Source of the DNA: Paenibacillus pabuli
GTDB lineage: Bacteria; Bacillota; Bacilli; Paenibacillales; Paenibacillaceae
Direction of reading: 5' to 3'
DNA: 64,000 bases
Assembly (NCBI RefSeq): GCF_039831995.1
Contig: NZ_JBDOIO010000003.1
Coordinates: forward strand, 1,116,001-1,180,000
The translations under genes and the position numbers were made by a program. The notes below the pieces were generated by a model. That model searched no databases, was not told the origin of the DNA, and saw only the letters and a program-made list of their open reading frames with translations. Position 1 is the first letter of the stretch; every line of letters begins with the position of its first letter. Below, in pieces: positions 62,294 to 64,000 of this stretch.

Positions 62294-62427
62294 GAACTCA
62301 CCTCCTTTATTTTCCGTTTAATATGGATCAAATCCGAAAAAAGTATGCAATAGTAGAAACTTTGTCCTACTTATGTGCTTCATAGAATAAGCTCTTAGAG
62401 TACAAGAAAGGAGGCATAAGAAGCACG

Positions 62428-63054
62428 ATGTTACTAGGTTATATTTTTCTGGGGATTTCGTTATCCGCCCCGATCGGTCCCATCAATGCCGCACAGTTGG
62501 ACAAGGGTATTCGAGGTGGATTCATGCCTGCCTGGTTTGTTGGGTTGGGTGCGATTGCCGCTGATATCATTTACATGCTGCTCGTCTATTTCGGTGTAAT
62601 TCATTTGCTGGATCTCCCATTTGTAAAGGCTTTCTTGTGGTTATTCGGCTTTTTTGTGCTGGTGTATACCGGTGTGGAAAGCATCAAAAATGCAGGGAAC
62701 CTAACTCAAACAGAGTTGAGAGGGAATGAATCAGTGCTATCCAAATCGTTCATGAGCGGATTTCTCATGTCACTGTTCAATCCCCTATCCATCATGTTCT
62801 GGCTTGGCATTTATGGATCCATTCTGGCTAAGGCTGTGAACGATTCAACCTTGGAGCAGACGCTAATCAACAGTGGAGCCGTTATTCTGGGCATCCTGAT
62901 CTGGGATATATTCATGGCCGCCGCTGCGAGTTTATTCCGAAAGTACCTTACCTCAGGAGTTCTAAAAGCGATATCCATCATCTCTGGACTCTCACTTATT
63001 GGTTTCGGGTGTTATTTTGGAGCCAAAGCCGTCCAGTTTCTTTTTTTCATTTAA
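62428..63054 (+). CDS. LysE-family amino-acid exporter
   Basis: 208 aa with about six membrane segments. It starts MLLGYIFLGISLSAPIGPIN, the LysE/RhtB signature region, and a later LMSLFNPLSIMFWLGIYGSI matches. AAAGGAGG precedes the ATG. The substrate cannot be predicted. Its last eight bases overlap the end of the convergent permease gene. Confidence 0.86.
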   Translation: MLLGYIFLGISLSAPIGPINAAQLDKGIRGGFMPAWFVGLGAIAADIIYMLLVYFGVIHLLDLPFVKAFLWLFGFFVLVYTGVESIKNAGNLTQTELRGNESVLSKSFMSGFLMSLFNPLSIMFWLGIYGSILAKAVNDSTLEQTLINSGAVILGILIWDIFMAAAASLFRKYLTSGVLKAISIISGLSLIGFGCYFGAKAVQFLFFI

Positions 63055-64000
63055 GTTTGCTTTTGCGAAGCCGAATCCCGGTAATGTGGAAGCTGGGACT
63101 TTCCAGGGTGTTGTGTGGTTCTTCTTTTTCCTGATCTGTGGTAGAGGGCTCTTCCTTATTCTTCTTCTTACGAACCCTATGCACAATGATGTCGCTAATT
63201 CCAATAAGCAAGACAAGCAGCAGGCTGATGAAGAAGCCTGGTCTGCTAAGTGCATGGAACAGTGTACCTGTTACAGCCAGACCGATCAGCACCAATCCAA
63301 TCCATCGTTTGACGACGCTGAACTTCCCTGCTTTCAGAAGTCGGCCAGAAGATAGCAAAATAAATAACCAGTTGTACATGAGCATTAATCCGGCTGCAGT
63401 CGTTACATATTCATACACCTTTCCAGGGAGCAGCAGCGACATGACAATGGTGGCAATAAGTCCACAGGCAATGAGTGAAAGCGCCATGAATGGATACTTC
63501 TTCTTCCATTTTCGTGCGAACAACTGCGGGGCATCTCCTTCCTGCGCCAAAGTCAGCATCATGGATGTGACCGCATAGAGTGATGCCGTCATGGTCGAGA
63601 AACCTGCTACAATTAACACTCCATTGAACAAATGCGGAACAAATGCCAAATGATCACTGCTCAGCGCCAGTACAAAGGGACTCTCTTTGGGATTAAAGGC
63701 ACTGAGCGGCACCATGGTCAAAGCCAGTCCGATCGAAACAACGTATACTGTTGAAAGCGAGATAAGCATCACTTTGCCTGCCTTCGGTGCCTCTTCCGGT
63801 TTTTGAAGACGGTAGGACATGATGCCGAGTACCTCAATCCCCCCATAAGCATAAAATGCAAATAGAAATGCAGACCACAGACCGATTCCACCTTTCGGAA
63901 AAATTTCAGCCATGTTTAGCGGTACGTTGTGCTCGTACTTTGTGCCCCCGATCCATCCTGCGAGAAGCGCGATGGCAAGAACCAAAAACATAAGAATTGC
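63047..64000 (-). CDS. Amino-acid permease, APC family (5' end outside window)
   Basis: The frame stays open past 64000, so the N-terminal part is missing. At least 318 residues with about seven membrane segments are visible: FLFAFYAYGGIEVLGIMSYR, VMLISLSTVYVVSIGLALTM and LFNGVLIVAGFSTMTASLYA. This matches the second half of amino-acid/polyamine permeases of the proY/GabP kind. A long charged C-terminal tail (HRVRKKKNKEEPSTTDQEKE) faces the cytoplasm. Confidence 0.83.
   Translation of the reverse strand, partial: AILMFLVLAIALLAGWIGGTKYEHNVPLNMAEIFPKGGIGLWSAFLFAFYAYGGIEVLGIMSYRLQKPEEAPKAGKVMLISLSTVYVVSIGLALTMVPLSAFNPKESPFVLALSSDHLAFVPHLFNGVLIVAGFSTMTASLYAVTSMMLTLAQEGDAPQLFARKWKKKYPFMALSLIACGLIATIVMSLLLPGKVYEYVTTAAGLMLMYNWLFILLSSGRLLKAGKFSVVKRWIGLVLIGLAVTGTLFHALSRPGFFISLLLVLLIGISDIIVHRVRKKKNKEEPSTTDQEKEEPHNTLESPSFHITGIRLRKSKLK

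Noticed and set aside
1..64000. tRNA, rRNA, CRISPR, insertion sequence or prophage signatures
   Set aside because: None seen: no spaced direct-repeat arrays, no transposase or integrase frame and no cloverleaf-type sequence was recognised by reading.

Overview
The window looks like chromosomal DNA of a spore-forming, plant-polysaccharide-degrading Firmicute, most probably Paenibacillus. The evidence is the moderate GC content, strong AGGAGG-type ribosome binding sites with many TTG and GTG starts, LplABC-type sugar ABC transporters paired with membrane-bound AraC regulators, SLH-domain surface proteins, and spore coat and germination genes. I saw no tRNA, rRNA, CRISPR array, insertion sequence or phage gene.

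Region 1 (1-11617) is a pectin/rhamnogalacturonan locus. It holds a secreted multidomain pectate lyase cut by the left edge, a GH105 unsaturated-uronyl hydrolase, a sugar-binding lipoprotein, two permeases transcribed in opposite directions, a membrane AraC regulator and a soluble AraC regulator. Two perfect catabolite-responsive (cre) sites lie in its intergenic spaces. Region 2 (11686-14830) carries a short-chain dehydrogenase, an Lrp regulator and an exported acetamidase-like protein. Region 3 (15068-28105) is a second, colinear minus-strand carbohydrate locus: two permeases, binding protein, Gfo/Idh/MocA oxidoreductase, membrane AraC regulator, an unclassified six-hairpin glycosidase-like protein, a second GH105 and a GH95 enzyme. 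Together the two loci suggest extracellular lyase cleavage, import of unsaturated oligosaccharides, and intracellular trimming.

Region 4 (28379-38001) is mixed: an unknown membrane-anchored protein, a polar amino-acid transporter with a fused binding protein and permease, an MFS exporter divergent from an SgrR-like regulator, an ABC exporter behind a leader with a terminator hairpin, and UppP. Region 5 (38172-48783) has two CotF-type coat proteins, a GH2 enzyme, a giant SLH-anchored phosphoesterase with two tandem catalytic modules and a possible Pho box, and an MFS pump with its TetR regulator. Region 6 (49100-54446) has a chemotaxis receptor, a YtrA-like GntR/ABC operon and a PQQ-type propeller protein.

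Region 7 (54710-62293) is a spore-related island: a glutamine-rich small protein with a sigma-G-like promoter, two manganese-catalase-family proteins, a DUF3231 protein, a CotF-type protein split into two genes, and a gerA-type germinant receptor operon. The right end holds a LysE-type exporter and an amino-acid permease cut by the window edge.
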